This document shows, piece by piece, positions 25,138 through 33,259 of a stretch of DNA of 64,000 bases. This DNA comes from an uncultured Eggerthella sp. Its GTDB lineage: Bacteria > Actinomycetota > Coriobacteriia > Coriobacteriales > Eggerthellaceae. How positions within the stretch are numbered: the first letter of the stretch is position 1; every line of letters begins with the position of its first letter. Under the pieces are notes generated by a model. That model saw nothing but the letters and a program-made list of their open reading frames with translations, searched no databases and had not been told where the DNA came from. The position numbers were made by a program, and so were the translations under genes. The stretch spans positions 207,501 through 271,500 of the forward strand of contig UQFK01000001.1 in the NCBI GenBank assembly GCA_900540345.1, given 5' to 3'.

Positions 25138-25806
25138 CTAAAGCCTTATCTTTTGGATAGCCTGCACGATCTGGCCAGGCGAATCGACAACCACCGTTGC
25201 TGCCTTGAGCTCGGAAAGTTCACCATAGCCATACGCGCATCCGATCGAAAGGATGCCTGCATGCTCTGCGACCTCCATATCATGAAAACGATCCCCCACC
25301 ATGATGTGCGGCTTCGGATGTTGATCAGCAACGAGCTGGTAGATCTGCCATTTCGGAATGAAGCCGAACTCAGCGGCGCAGTATGTTGCGGCAAAAAGAT
25401 GATCAATGCCGAATTCGCGCAAGTAGTCATCGCAATAGGATCTTCCGCAATTCGAAAGAAATACAAGATCAAAGCCTTGGGTGCGTAATTCATTGAGCAT
25501 CTCGTCCACACCCTCGAAAAGCGCACCTTTGCCTTGCATAAGAAGCTCACGCATCGTATCGCCCACCATCTTCGAAGCGCGTTTCCAAGTCTGCTCTTCG
25601 ATACCAGGAACGAACGTTGTCCACATATCTTCGACTTGCCAACCAAGCCAGCGAGAAATCTCTTCGTCTGACAACTCGCGTGGCTCGACGACCCCCTGAT
25701 CGACGAGCCATTCGTAGGTTTTACGCAGCGCAGAACCATAGAGCTTCATACTATCGTGAAGCGTCCCATCGAAATCAAAAAATACTGTCCCCTTGCTTAT
25801 ATGCAC
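25138..25806 (-). CDS. HAD-superfamily hydrolase, phosphoglycolate phosphatase-like
   Basis: 222 residues. The four HAD motifs are present: nucleophile FFDFDGTLHDS (Asp near residue 11), LVFLSNCGR, a lysine in FIPKWQIY, and the metal-binding IMVGDRFHDMEVAEHAG. The cap domain between motifs 1 and 2 is helical (type C1). Substrate not predictable; Gph- or PpaX-type phosphatases are the nearest relatives. The only upstream in-frame start is GTG 25806, without a strong ribosome site, so the start is less sure than the family. It lies just downstream of ribH and might be read from the rib transcript. Confidence 0.82.
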   Translation of the reverse strand: MHISKGTVFFDFDGTLHDSMKLYGSALRKTYEWLVDQGVVEPRELSDEEISRWLGWQVEDMWTTFVPGIEEQTWKRASKMVGDTMRELLMQGKGALFEGVDEMLNELRTQGFDLVFLSNCGRSYCDDYLREFGIDHLFAATYCAAEFGFIPKWQIYQLVADQHPKPHIMVGDRFHDMEVAEHAGILSIGCAYGYGELSELKAATVVVDSPGQIVQAIQKIRL

Positions 25807-25890
25807 TGCTTCAGTGTAAAAGATACTTCGTTTAGCTTCAGTATCGAATCACAAAAAAAGCTTCTGATCTCTACTGAGAGAACTGGCTCT

Positions 25891-26355
25891 CTAACCTATC
25901 GCGCGGATGAGATTCACCATCTCGATGGCACCTACAGCGCAATCAAAGCCCTTATTGCCAGCTTTGGTACCCGCTCGCTCGATAGCTTGCTCGATTGTGT
26001 CAGTGGTAACGATGCCGAACATAACTGGCACGCCACTTTCAAGAGAAACATGCGCGATACCCTTGGCTGCTTCGTTACAAACCAGGTCATAATGCGAAGT
26101 CGCACCACGAATGACAGCACCAAGACAAATGACCGCGTCATATTTGCCGCACTGTGCCATTTTCTGCGCAATAAGCGGGATCTCAAAAGCTCCCGGCACC
26201 CACGCTACATCTACATTCTCTTCTTTTACGTTATGACGTACAAGCGCATCCATCGCACCTGAAATAAGCTTTGAAGTGATGAATTCGTTAAATCGGGCAC
26301 CAACGATGCCAATTTTTAGGTCCTGTGCGATGAGATTTCCTTCAAGGGTGTTCAT
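25891..26355 (-). CDS. ribH: 6,7-dimethyl-8-ribityllumazine synthase
   Basis: 154 residues, the standard size. Condenses the ribulose-derived butanone phosphate with the ribityl pyrimidine. Key segments: IGIVGARFNEFITSKLISGA, WVPGAFEIPLIA, CLGAVIRGATSHYDLVC (with the catalytic His) and MFGIVTTDTIEQAIERAGTK. Last gene of the rib operon, 61 bases after ribBA. Forms pentamers or a 60-subunit capsid. Confidence 0.97.
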   Translation of the reverse strand: MNTLEGNLIAQDLKIGIVGARFNEFITSKLISGAMDALVRHNVKEENVDVAWVPGAFEIPLIAQKMAQCGKYDAVICLGAVIRGATSHYDLVCNEAAKGIAHVSLESGVPVMFGIVTTDTIEQAIERAGTKAGNKGFDCAVGAIEMVNLIRAIG

Positions 26356-26416
26356 GTTCTTTCCTTTCTTCTCCCTATAAATTCGCTCTAATGTTTTACT
26401 TCGCGGTCTTGAGCTG

Positions 26417-27619
26417 CTAATTAATGCTGAGCAAATGACCCATCTTCTCTTGCTTGGTCTTTAGATAGAACAGATCATGATCAGTCGGATCGATCTGGAT
26501 GGGGACACGATCGATGATCTCAAGACCGAAATCTTTGAGCTGGTAGACCTTGTCGGGATTATTCGTGAGCAAGCGCATGGTCTTCACCCCAAGATTACGC
26601 AAGATCTGAGCTCCGATATAGTACTCACGCATGTCGCCTTCGAATCCAAGCGCCAGGTTTGCCTCGAGCGTGTCCATACCTTCGTCTTGAAGTTCGTAAG
26701 CGCGCAGTTTATTCACCAATCCAATGCCGCGGCCTTCTTGGCGCATATAAAGCACCACGCCACGACCCTCTGCCTCAACCTGGCGCATCGCTTGTGCAAG
26801 CTGTTCACCGCAATCACAACGCATCGAACCGAATGCGTCTCCTGTCAAACACTCAGAGTGAACGCGCACGAGCACATCCTCTCCGTCGCCGATATCGCCT
26901 TTTACGAGCGCGACATGATGCTCCCCATTGAGCTTGTTAACGAAAACACGTGCACGAAAATCACCATACTTCGTCGGCATGTCTGCATCAGCAACCTCGA
27001 TCACGTGATTCTCGTTTTTCTTGCGATACTCTTGCAAAGCCTTGATGCTAATGAACTTCAAGTCGAACTTCTTCGCAAGCTCGATGAGCTCGGGTGTACG
27101 CATCATCGTGCCATCATCGCGCATGATCTCGCAACAAAGACCGCACTCCTGTAAGCCCGCAAGACGCATAAGATCGACCGTAGCCTCAGTATGGCCATTG
27201 CGCTCAAGTACGCCATTAGGTTTTGCCATGAGCGGAAACATATGCCCTGGCCTGCGAAAATCAGTTGGTTTCGCATCTGCGTCAACAACTTTGCGCGCTG
27301 TAAGACCGCGCTCTTCAGCCGAAATGCCTGTGGTCGTCTCAACGTGATCAATCGAAACTGTAAACGCTGTCTCATGATTATCGGTGTTCTCGATAACCAT
27401 TTGGGGAAACTGGAGCTTCTTGCACAGATCGATGCTCATCGGCATGCAGATAAGGCCCTTGCCATGTACTGCCATGAAGTTGACGTTTTCGGTAGTGGCG
27501 AATTCGGCAGCACAGATGAAATCGCCTTCGTTTTCACGATCGGGATCGTCTGTACAGAGGATCACCTTTCCCTGTCGTAGATCCTCAAGCGCCTCTTCTA
27601 TAGTGTTGAATTCGAACAT
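26417..27619 (-). CDS. ribBA: Bifunctional DHBP synthase / GTP cyclohydrolase II
   Basis: 400 residues. Residues 1 to about 205 are the dihydroxybutanone phosphate synthase (DDPDRENEGDFICAAE metal site; RRPGHMFPL); about 206 to 400 are GTP cyclohydrolase II with its zinc cysteines in SECLTGDAFGSMRCDCGEQL and the GTP-contact RQEGRGIGLVNKL. It supplies both precursors of riboflavin. It lies between ribE and ribH in the FMN-riboswitch operon, with 34 bases after ribE. Confidence 0.98.
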   Translation of the reverse strand: MFEFNTIEEALEDLRQGKVILCTDDPDRENEGDFICAAEFATTENVNFMAVHGKGLICMPMSIDLCKKLQFPQMVIENTDNHETAFTVSIDHVETTTGISAEERGLTARKVVDADAKPTDFRRPGHMFPLMAKPNGVLERNGHTEATVDLMRLAGLQECGLCCEIMRDDGTMMRTPELIELAKKFDLKFISIKALQEYRKKNENHVIEVADADMPTKYGDFRARVFVNKLNGEHHVALVKGDIGDGEDVLVRVHSECLTGDAFGSMRCDCGEQLAQAMRQVEAEGRGVVLYMRQEGRGIGLVNKLRAYELQDEGMDTLEANLALGFEGDMREYYIGAQILRNLGVKTMRLLTNNPDKVYQLKDFGLEIIDRVPIQIDPTDHDLFYLKTKQEKMGHLLSIN

Positions 27620-27653
27620 ATAGTCTCCTTTTGTCTTTGAGTTCTTTTGCTTA

Positions 27654-28322
27654 TCACAGCATTCCGTTTTGCATAAGGAATTCGCGGGTTATGCCCGAAG
27701 CTGTTGCGGCGGGCTGAACACCTCCGTCTTGTGGGCCAAAGGTGAGCAAACGATCGACGTACTTGCCTATCATGTCTGTTTCAAGGTTCACCTCATCACC
27801 TACCTGCTTGAAAGCAAGATTTGTCTGTGCACGCGTATGAGGGATCACTGAAACACTGAAGCTCTCATCTTCAAGGCGTGCAACCGTCAAGCTAATTCCA
27901 TCGATCGTGATCGACCCTTTCAAAACCACATGACGCAAGATGTTCTTAGCTGCAGAGACCGTGAACCAGACTGCGTTATCATCAGCTTTGATGCGCGTGA
28001 TGATGCCGACACCATCGATATGTCCCGATACGATATGACCACCAAAACGTCCATTTGCCGCCATCGCACGCTCAACATTCACTCGACTTCCAGCATGAAG
28101 TGCGCCGAGATCCGAGCGATCGAGAGTCTCATGCATGATATCTGCATTAAAGGAATGCTGTGTGAAAGACGTGACCGTCAGGCATACGCCATTCACGGCA
28201 ATGCTGTCGCCCAGATGAACATCGTCCAAAATCTGCGGTGCTTCGACGGTGATGATGGCGCTGTGCGCGCCTTTGCGCAATGCCTTAACGGTGCCAAGCG
28301 CTTCTATGATTCCGGTGAACAT
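27654..28322 (-). CDS. ribE: Riboflavin synthase alpha chain
   Basis: 222 residues with two lumazine-binding repeats, each beginning with the family phrase (MFTGIIEALGTV at 1; FGGHIVSGHIDGVGIITRIK near 95). It dismutates two lumazines to riboflavin. Start at ATG 28322, preceded by GAGGTGAGG; it lies 19 bases inside the end of ribD, so the two are translationally coupled. A longer in-frame start 15 bases upstream has no ribosome site. Confidence 0.96.
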   Translation of the reverse strand: MFTGIIEALGTVKALRKGAHSAIITVEAPQILDDVHLGDSIAVNGVCLTVTSFTQHSFNADIMHETLDRSDLGALHAGSRVNVERAMAANGRFGGHIVSGHIDGVGIITRIKADDNAVWFTVSAAKNILRHVVLKGSITIDGISLTVARLEDESFSVSVIPHTRAQTNLAFKQVGDEVNLETDMIGKYVDRLLTFGPQDGGVQPAATASGITREFLMQNGML

Positions 28323-29437
28323 AGCCTCACCTCGCATTCTATGAGGATGTCGGGTTCAAGAAGAGTAATAACAGGATCGCCGCATGCGAATGCATCGTTT
28401 GGAAGCGTCACGCCTTCTCCCCCAACAGGGCTTGGAGCATTTTTTCCACCGAATATCTTCGGCGCGATATATGCCTGTATACGGTTGATCAGTCCTTGCG
28501 AAAAGAGCGACCACAACAGTGTTGCCCCACCTTCAACCATTACTGAATCGATCTGCTGTTTCGTACCGAGATGGTCAAGAACTACTTCAAGGTTGACCGA
28601 GTCACCCTGCGTGATGAAAACTTCACATCCAGCCTGTTCAAGTGCGGCAAGCTTCTCTGTTTGTGCGCGCTCACTCACTGCGATAATCGTTGGCACCTTT
28701 GATGCGCTCGATACGATCTTTGATGAAAGCGGAATGCGTGCCAGCGAATCGATCACCACCCGTACGGGATCTTTGGTCTCGCGATTAGAGATTCTACTCG
28801 TGAGCTCTGGATCATCTGAAAGAACCGTGCCAATCCCCACCATGATCGCAGCACAACGATGTCGATCTTCGTGAACTTTCGCACGTGCAAGCTGAGACGT
28901 GATCCAGCGAGAAGCACCTGTTTGTGTTGCGATCTTACCATCGAGGGTCATGGCGTATTTTGCAATCACATAAGGTCGTTTAGTCTGTATATAGTGGAAG
29001 AACGCTCGATTAATCGCATTGCATTGGTCAAGCAGTATTCCCTCGGTGACCTCGATACCGTTCTTGCGTAAACACTCGATACCTCTACCTGCAACGAGCG
29101 GATTCGGATCAGAAGCCCCTACGACCACTCGTGTTAGCGCTGCTTCAATGATCGCTTCAGTGCACGGAGGAGTCTTCCCCCAATGACAACAAGGCTCGAG
29201 CGTGACATAGATAGTTGCGCCTGCAGGATCTTCGCTGCAATTTGCTAGCGCCTCGCGTTCTGCATGCAGCTTACCATAGGCTGCATGCCACCCCTCTCCG
29301 ATGATGCGTCCGTCCTTTACGATAACTGCTCCAACAAGAGGGTTCGGATTCGTCCAACCGGCACCACGATCAGCGAGCTCGAGCGCGTGTCTCATATAGC
29401 GCTCATCTACGCTTTCCTGAGAACATTGCCCTATCAA
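28304..29437 (-). CDS. ribD: Bifunctional pyrimidine deaminase/reductase RibD
   Basis: 377 residues. N-terminal cytidine-deaminase-like domain with zinc motif LHAEREAL and TLEPCCHWGKTPPC; C-terminal reductase domain (PYVIAKYAMTLDGKIAT, VMVEGGATLLWSLF). Second and third steps of riboflavin synthesis. The start is a TTG at 29437 with a near-perfect AAAGGAGGTGTTCTA before it, which decides for TTG over the internal ATG at residue 15. First gene of the rib operon, about 110 bases after the riboswitch terminator. Confidence 0.95.
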   Translation of the reverse strand: MIGQCSQESVDERYMRHALELADRGAGWTNPNPLVGAVIVKDGRIIGEGWHAAYGKLHAEREALANCSEDPAGATIYVTLEPCCHWGKTPPCTEAIIEAALTRVVVGASDPNPLVAGRGIECLRKNGIEVTEGILLDQCNAINRAFFHYIQTKRPYVIAKYAMTLDGKIATQTGASRWITSQLARAKVHEDRHRCAAIMVGIGTVLSDDPELTSRISNRETKDPVRVVIDSLARIPLSSKIVSSASKVPTIIAVSERAQTEKLAALEQAGCEVFITQGDSVNLEVVLDHLGTKQQIDSVMVEGGATLLWSLFSQGLINRIQAYIAPKIFGGKNAPSPVGGEGVTLPNDAFACGDPVITLLEPDILIECEVRLCSPES

Positions 29438-29548
29438 TAGAACACCTCCTTTGTTCTTGCTCTTTTTGCAAAGACTTGCATCTCACATAATCCTCGTCAT
29501 CAGAGCAACAACACAAGAAGGTTGTCTCTATGCGCATAGAGCGCCGCA

Positions 29549-29579
29549 ATAAAAAACCCTGGAACACATAATTCCAGGG
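29549..29579 (-). terminator. Terminator arm of the FMN riboswitch
   Basis: Eight-base stem CCCTGGAA / TTCCAGGG followed on the minus strand by TTTTTTATT, between the aptamer and ribD. It is the expression platform: FMN binding should favour this hairpin and stop transcription. Confidence 0.85.
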
Positions 29580-29604
29580 CATCATATTGCATAGCGATCT
29601 ACGC

Positions 29605-29730
29605 TTATCTTCTTCCATCCAGACTGTACTGTCGGTTTCGGAATTGCACCGAATCAGCATTGTTGGGATTCCAACGCAGCTCGCGGACTTTTACCGCCGG
29701 TCGGGAATTTCACCCTGCCCTGAAGACTGT
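29605..29730 (-). promoter_or_regulatory. FMN riboswitch (RFN element)
   Basis: All the RFN landmarks are on the minus strand in order: GGGCAGGGTGAAATTCCCGA, CCGGCGGTAAAAGTCCGCGA, a variable stem, GATTCGGTGCAATTCCG, ACCGACAGT, AGTCTGGATGG and the closing GAAGAAGAT. It controls ribD-ribE-ribBA-ribH by premature termination. Confidence 0.96.
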
Positions 29731-29748
29731 ATTAAATTGTCTTACATC

Positions 29749-29776
29749 ACTATAGCGTATCTTGTCCATGCGTCAA
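29749..29776 (-). promoter_or_regulatory. Promoter of the rib operon
   Basis: TTGACG, 16 bases, TATAGT on the minus strand; the start would fall about 10 bases before the riboswitch. Confidence 0.75.
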
Positions 29777-29894
29777 CGCTTTATCTGTTCGCAGGTGTTA
29801 TGAAAGCACTTTGCTTATTGCTGTTCTTTCACTCCTACTTCTCAAGCCTATAGTCCTCAAACCTCAAGGCTTTTACTTCTCACCCCGCTGAAAT

Positions 29895-29923
29895 AAAAAG
29901 CCCGCTTATTAAGCGGGCTTTTT
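29895..29923. terminator. Terminator of the por operon
   Basis: Thirteen-base perfect arms AAAAAGCCCGCTT / AAGCGGGCTTTTT with a three-base loop, symmetric so it can act on both strands. It isolates porB from the rib promoter. Between it and the rib promoter (29777-29894) I see no other feature. Confidence 0.85.
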
Positions 29924-29983
29924 GACAAGAGAATTGCTTCTCTATTAAGCGACCACGATCAGTCCAATCGACGAATCACTTGC

Positions 29984-30943
29984 TTACTCGATCGAGCTCG
30001 TAAGATCTTTAGAACCTTCGACGCGACCTTCGAGATACTTCCAGTAATTGTCGACATCATTCTGGATCTCTTCAAGAATATGCTCGTTGCCTGGCTTGAA
30101 GAGGTGCTTGAAACGACCCTGAGGCTTCAGGAATTCCGCAACAGGAATAACATTCTTATCGCGAACCGGAGTGAGCTTCCAAACACCATTCTCGACCTCG
30201 AACAACGGCCAGAACTTAGAGTTCACCGCAAGACGGCAGATCTCTGCTGTGTCGCCTGAATCGATACGCCAACCGCGTGGGCATGGAGCAAGAATATTCA
30301 GGAACGCTGGACCATCAACAGCGATGGCTTTCTCTGCCTTGTTGACCAGATCGCGCCAGTTGCCAACCGTTGCTTGCGCAACATAAGGCACACCATGAGC
30401 GGCAATGATAGAGGTGAGGTCTTTACGTACTTGGGTCTTGCCCTGCTCGACCTTACCAACCTCAGAAGTGGTAGCCCATGCACCCTTTGGGGTTGCAGAT
30501 GAACGCTGGATACCTGTGTTCATGTATGCACCATTGTCATAGCAAACATAAACAACATCTTGGCCGCGCTCCATTGCGCCAGACAAAGACTGAAGACCGA
30601 TGTCGTATGTACCACCGTCGCCACCAAATGCGACAAACTTGATCTTACGATCAGCCGGGATCTTGCCAGCGCGCTGAAGGCCACGATAAGCGGCTTCAAC
30701 ACCAGAGATGGTGGCACCGGCATTAGCGAACGCATTGTGGATGAACGGAACGTTCCATGCGTTGTCGGGATAGATGGTAGTGGAAACTTCCAAGCAACCC
30801 GTAGCGCTTGCGCAAACTACGTCGTAGTCGTTGGAGCCCATGAGCACCTGGCGCACTGCCATAGATGCACCGCAACCGCCACAAAGACGATGACCTGGAG
30901 CCAACTCATCGGGGCGAGCAGATAATTCTTTGATATTAGCCAT
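29984..30943 (-). CDS. porB: 2-oxoacid (pyruvate):ferredoxin oxidoreductase, beta subunit
   Basis: 319 residues, the TPP-binding subunit. CGGCGASMAVRQVL carries iron-sulfur cysteines, ATGCLEVSTTIYP and GGDGGTYDIGLQSLSGAMERG the TPP and metal site (GDG...N-type), and CPRGWRIDSG the later cysteine region. It decarboxylates pyruvate to an enzyme-bound radical, making acetyl-CoA and reduced ferredoxin with the other subunits. Last of four genes in the order gamma-delta-alpha-beta, 14 bases after porA, ending at a strong terminator. The pyruvate preference is inferred from this four-subunit type and gene order. Confidence 0.93.
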   Translation of the reverse strand: MANIKELSARPDELAPGHRLCGGCGASMAVRQVLMGSNDYDVVCASATGCLEVSTTIYPDNAWNVPFIHNAFANAGATISGVEAAYRGLQRAGKIPADRKIKFVAFGGDGGTYDIGLQSLSGAMERGQDVVYVCYDNGAYMNTGIQRSSATPKGAWATTSEVGKVEQGKTQVRKDLTSIIAAHGVPYVAQATVGNWRDLVNKAEKAIAVDGPAFLNILAPCPRGWRIDSGDTAEICRLAVNSKFWPLFEVENGVWKLTPVRDKNVIPVAEFLKPQGRFKHLFKPGNEHILEEIQNDVDNYWKYLEGRVEGSKDLTSSIE

Positions 30944-30957
30944 TACGTGCCCCCTAA

Positions 30958-32130
30958 TTATTCTTCGATACCGAGGTAAGTGATGGTGTCGTTGCCGCCC
31001 TGTTCAAGCTCGGTATAAACTTGCTTGATCTGGTCGAGCGTGATATCGGCACCGCCAAGACCTGCGATGTAATCAGAAACCGGAATGTTCAAGCCTGCCT
31101 TATAGAGCGCGTTGCGAACTTCAAGCGCAAGCGGAGCAGACGGCGAACCGAAAGAATCGCTTCGATCGATGACTGCAATACCTTTTGCGCCTTTGCATGC
31201 TTCAGCGATCTGCTTAGCTGGGAAAGGACGGAAAACACGAGGGCGAACGACGCCGACCTTCTTGCCTTCTTCACGAAGCTTACGTGCTTCAAAACGAACG
31301 TTGCCAGCATTAGAACCAAGACAAACGACGATATAGTCAGCATCTTCGCAGCCCCATGCATCAACGATCTCGAACGGACGACCAGTGATGTCAGCCCATT
31401 CCTTGCCGTGCTTCTCGAGCGCCTCCATAGCATTATCGAGCGCTTTGCGTTCGATGAACTTCTGCTTCATGTAGTCGGGACCGAGCGTCGCGAACATACC
31501 ATGACCAACCGGATTATCGGTATCGAGCAATGGATACTTCGGCTCATAGTTGCCAACATACTTTTCGACTGTTTCGTCCTCTTCCATGACGCAGACGTCC
31601 ATAGCATGCGTGGTAACAAAGCCATCAAGTGTAGTGAGTACAGGAAGAAGCACATTGGGATCTTCAGCAACACGGAATGAGATGATGGTGTTGTCATATG
31701 CTTCCTGTGCAGTCTCTGCGAAGAACATGACCCAACCACAATCGCGTGCAGCCATAGCGTCAGAATGATCGCCGTGGATGTTAATAGGAGAAGAGAGTGC
31801 GCGATTTGCGTTAGCCATAACGATCGGACAACGCATACCAGCTGCGATATGCAGTTCTTCCCACATGTAAGCCAAACCCTGGGAGCTGGTTGCTGTCGCA
31901 ACACGAGCACCAGCAGCAGAAGCGCCGATACAAGCAGAAAGCGCAGAGTGCTCAGATTCGACAGGGACATATTCGGTATGAACACGGCCATCAGCTACGA
32001 ACTTGTCGTAGGTTTCGACGATAGTGGTCTGAGGAGTGATAGGATAAGCAGCCATAACGTCAGGCTTGGCCTGGCGAATAGCCTCGGCGACCATCTGGTT
32101 GCCAGTAGCGGAGAATTTATTACCAGCCAT
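30958..32130 (-). CDS. porA: 2-oxoacid (pyruvate):ferredoxin oxidoreductase, alpha subunit
   Basis: 390 residues. It carries the pyrimidine-binding half of the TPP site (MAAYPITPQTTIVETYDKF; VESEHSALSACIGASAAGAR; TATSSQGLAYMWEELHIAAG) and the CoA-side domain ending with GSFGSPSAPLALEV-like SDSFGSPSAPL. It works with porB, porC and porD. It starts 2 bases after the porD stop codon, so translation is coupled. Ferredoxin reduced here could feed the low-potential dehydratase activase at 8.2 kb, but that link is only inference. Confidence 0.94.
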   Translation of the reverse strand: MAGNKFSATGNQMVAEAIRQAKPDVMAAYPITPQTTIVETYDKFVADGRVHTEYVPVESEHSALSACIGASAAGARVATATSSQGLAYMWEELHIAAGMRCPIVMANANRALSSPINIHGDHSDAMAARDCGWVMFFAETAQEAYDNTIISFRVAEDPNVLLPVLTTLDGFVTTHAMDVCVMEEDETVEKYVGNYEPKYPLLDTDNPVGHGMFATLGPDYMKQKFIERKALDNAMEALEKHGKEWADITGRPFEIVDAWGCEDADYIVVCLGSNAGNVRFEARKLREEGKKVGVVRPRVFRPFPAKQIAEACKGAKGIAVIDRSDSFGSPSAPLALEVRNALYKAGLNIPVSDYIAGLGGADITLDQIKQVYTELEQGGNDTITYLGIEE

Positions 32131-32132
32131 GT

Positions 32133-32486
32133 TTACTCCCCTTCCTTATCTTGTGCTTGTGCTTCAGCTTCAGAAATGAGCGTGAGCGCATCGAACTTGC
32201 ATTCGTTGACACACACACCACAACCCTTGCAGTGGAATAGATCGATGCCGGTCATCTCGCCATCTTTCACCTCGATGGATGAATCGGGGCAATAGACCCA
32301 ACACAACATGCAGTTGGTGCATGCTTCAGCGTCCCAGATAGGGCGCATAGAGCGCCAACCACCGGTATAGCAATTAACGGATGTACCCGGCTCGGGGCAC
32401 ACATATCCAACAGGATAATCGGAGAGCTTCCAGTTATCGAAGCCATCGTAATCGAAACCTGCGGTACCCGTGAGATTCTCTGCCAT
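32133..32486 (-). CDS. porD: 2-oxoacid:ferredoxin oxidoreductase, delta subunit (2[4Fe-4S])
   Basis: 117 residues. Two ferredoxin-type clusters: CTNCMLCWVYCPD and CKGCGVCVNECKFDAL. It passes electrons from the catalytic core to free ferredoxin. The N-terminal 50 residues (ending WRSMRPIWDAEA) are the usual docking part. It overlaps the porC stop by one base and is followed at once by porA. Confidence 0.94.
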   Translation of the reverse strand: MAENLTGTAGFDYDGFDNWKLSDYPVGYVCPEPGTSVNCYTGGWRSMRPIWDAEACTNCMLCWVYCPDSSIEVKDGEMTGIDLFHCKGCGVCVNECKFDALTLISEAEAQAQDKEGE

Positions 32487-33058
32487 TATTCCTGCACCTC
32501 CTCGTAAGCACGATCAGCGGACTCGAGGTTCGCATCGATCATCTCTTGGCTGAACTTCTTACCGAAAGTAAGGATCAGACGTTCTTTGACCAAGTCGATC
32601 GGGAACAGACCAGCAACCTTGGCGAGAGCACCAACGATAGGGGTGTTCGGCATATCCTTCTTGATGGTTGCAAGCGCAATGCCAGTAGCATCTACAGTCG
32701 CGACCTTCATGGAGGCAGGAGCATTGACTGCTGCACGTGCCTCTGCGGGAGTCATAGTGGTGTTGAAGATGATGATGCCATCTTCAGGCATACCTTCCAT
32801 GACGTCAGTAGAATCGAGCAACGTATCGTCCAATACGATGACGATATCTGGATTCAAAATGTTGTTATGGACTTCGATAGGATCGCTGGAAATACGGGTG
32901 TACGCTTTCAGCGGCGCACCAGTACGCTCGGGACCATATTCGGGCATCGCCTGGATATAGTTGCCCTGCAGCATTGCCGTATCTGCAACGAGCTTCGCTG
33001 CCGTTACCGCACCTTGACCAGCGCGTGCGTGCCAGCGAATTTCGGTCAACTGTGACAT
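32486..33058 (-). CDS. porC: 2-oxoacid:ferredoxin oxidoreductase, gamma subunit
   Basis: 190 residues, first gene of the por operon. The N-terminus EIRWHARAGQGAVTAAKLVA and EYGPERTGAPLKAYTRIS are the family's signature; it binds CoA together with the alpha subunit. The upstream 200 bases hold no other gene; a TACAAT near 33100 could be its -10 box, but the -35 is poor. Confidence 0.93.
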   Translation of the reverse strand: MSQLTEIRWHARAGQGAVTAAKLVADTAMLQGNYIQAMPEYGPERTGAPLKAYTRISSDPIEVHNNILNPDIVIVLDDTLLDSTDVMEGMPEDGIIIFNTTMTPAEARAAVNAPASMKVATVDATGIALATIKKDMPNTPIVGALAKVAGLFPIDLVKERLILTFGKKFSQEMIDANLESADRAYEEVQE

Positions 33059-33259
33059 ACCTCTCCTCTCAACTTAGGCTGCGTGAAATACGCTTTTCCA
33101 TTGTAACAACGAACGAGCATCAATCCGATGTTCTTCTTAGCATATCCTTATCAATTCGGTAAAAGGGGCGTATGCCATGAACACCATTTTGCACATGAAT
33201 GAAAAGGGTTGATTTCGATAGCGACTCAATGAGGTCTTAAGTAGTCTTCGATTTCTTTG

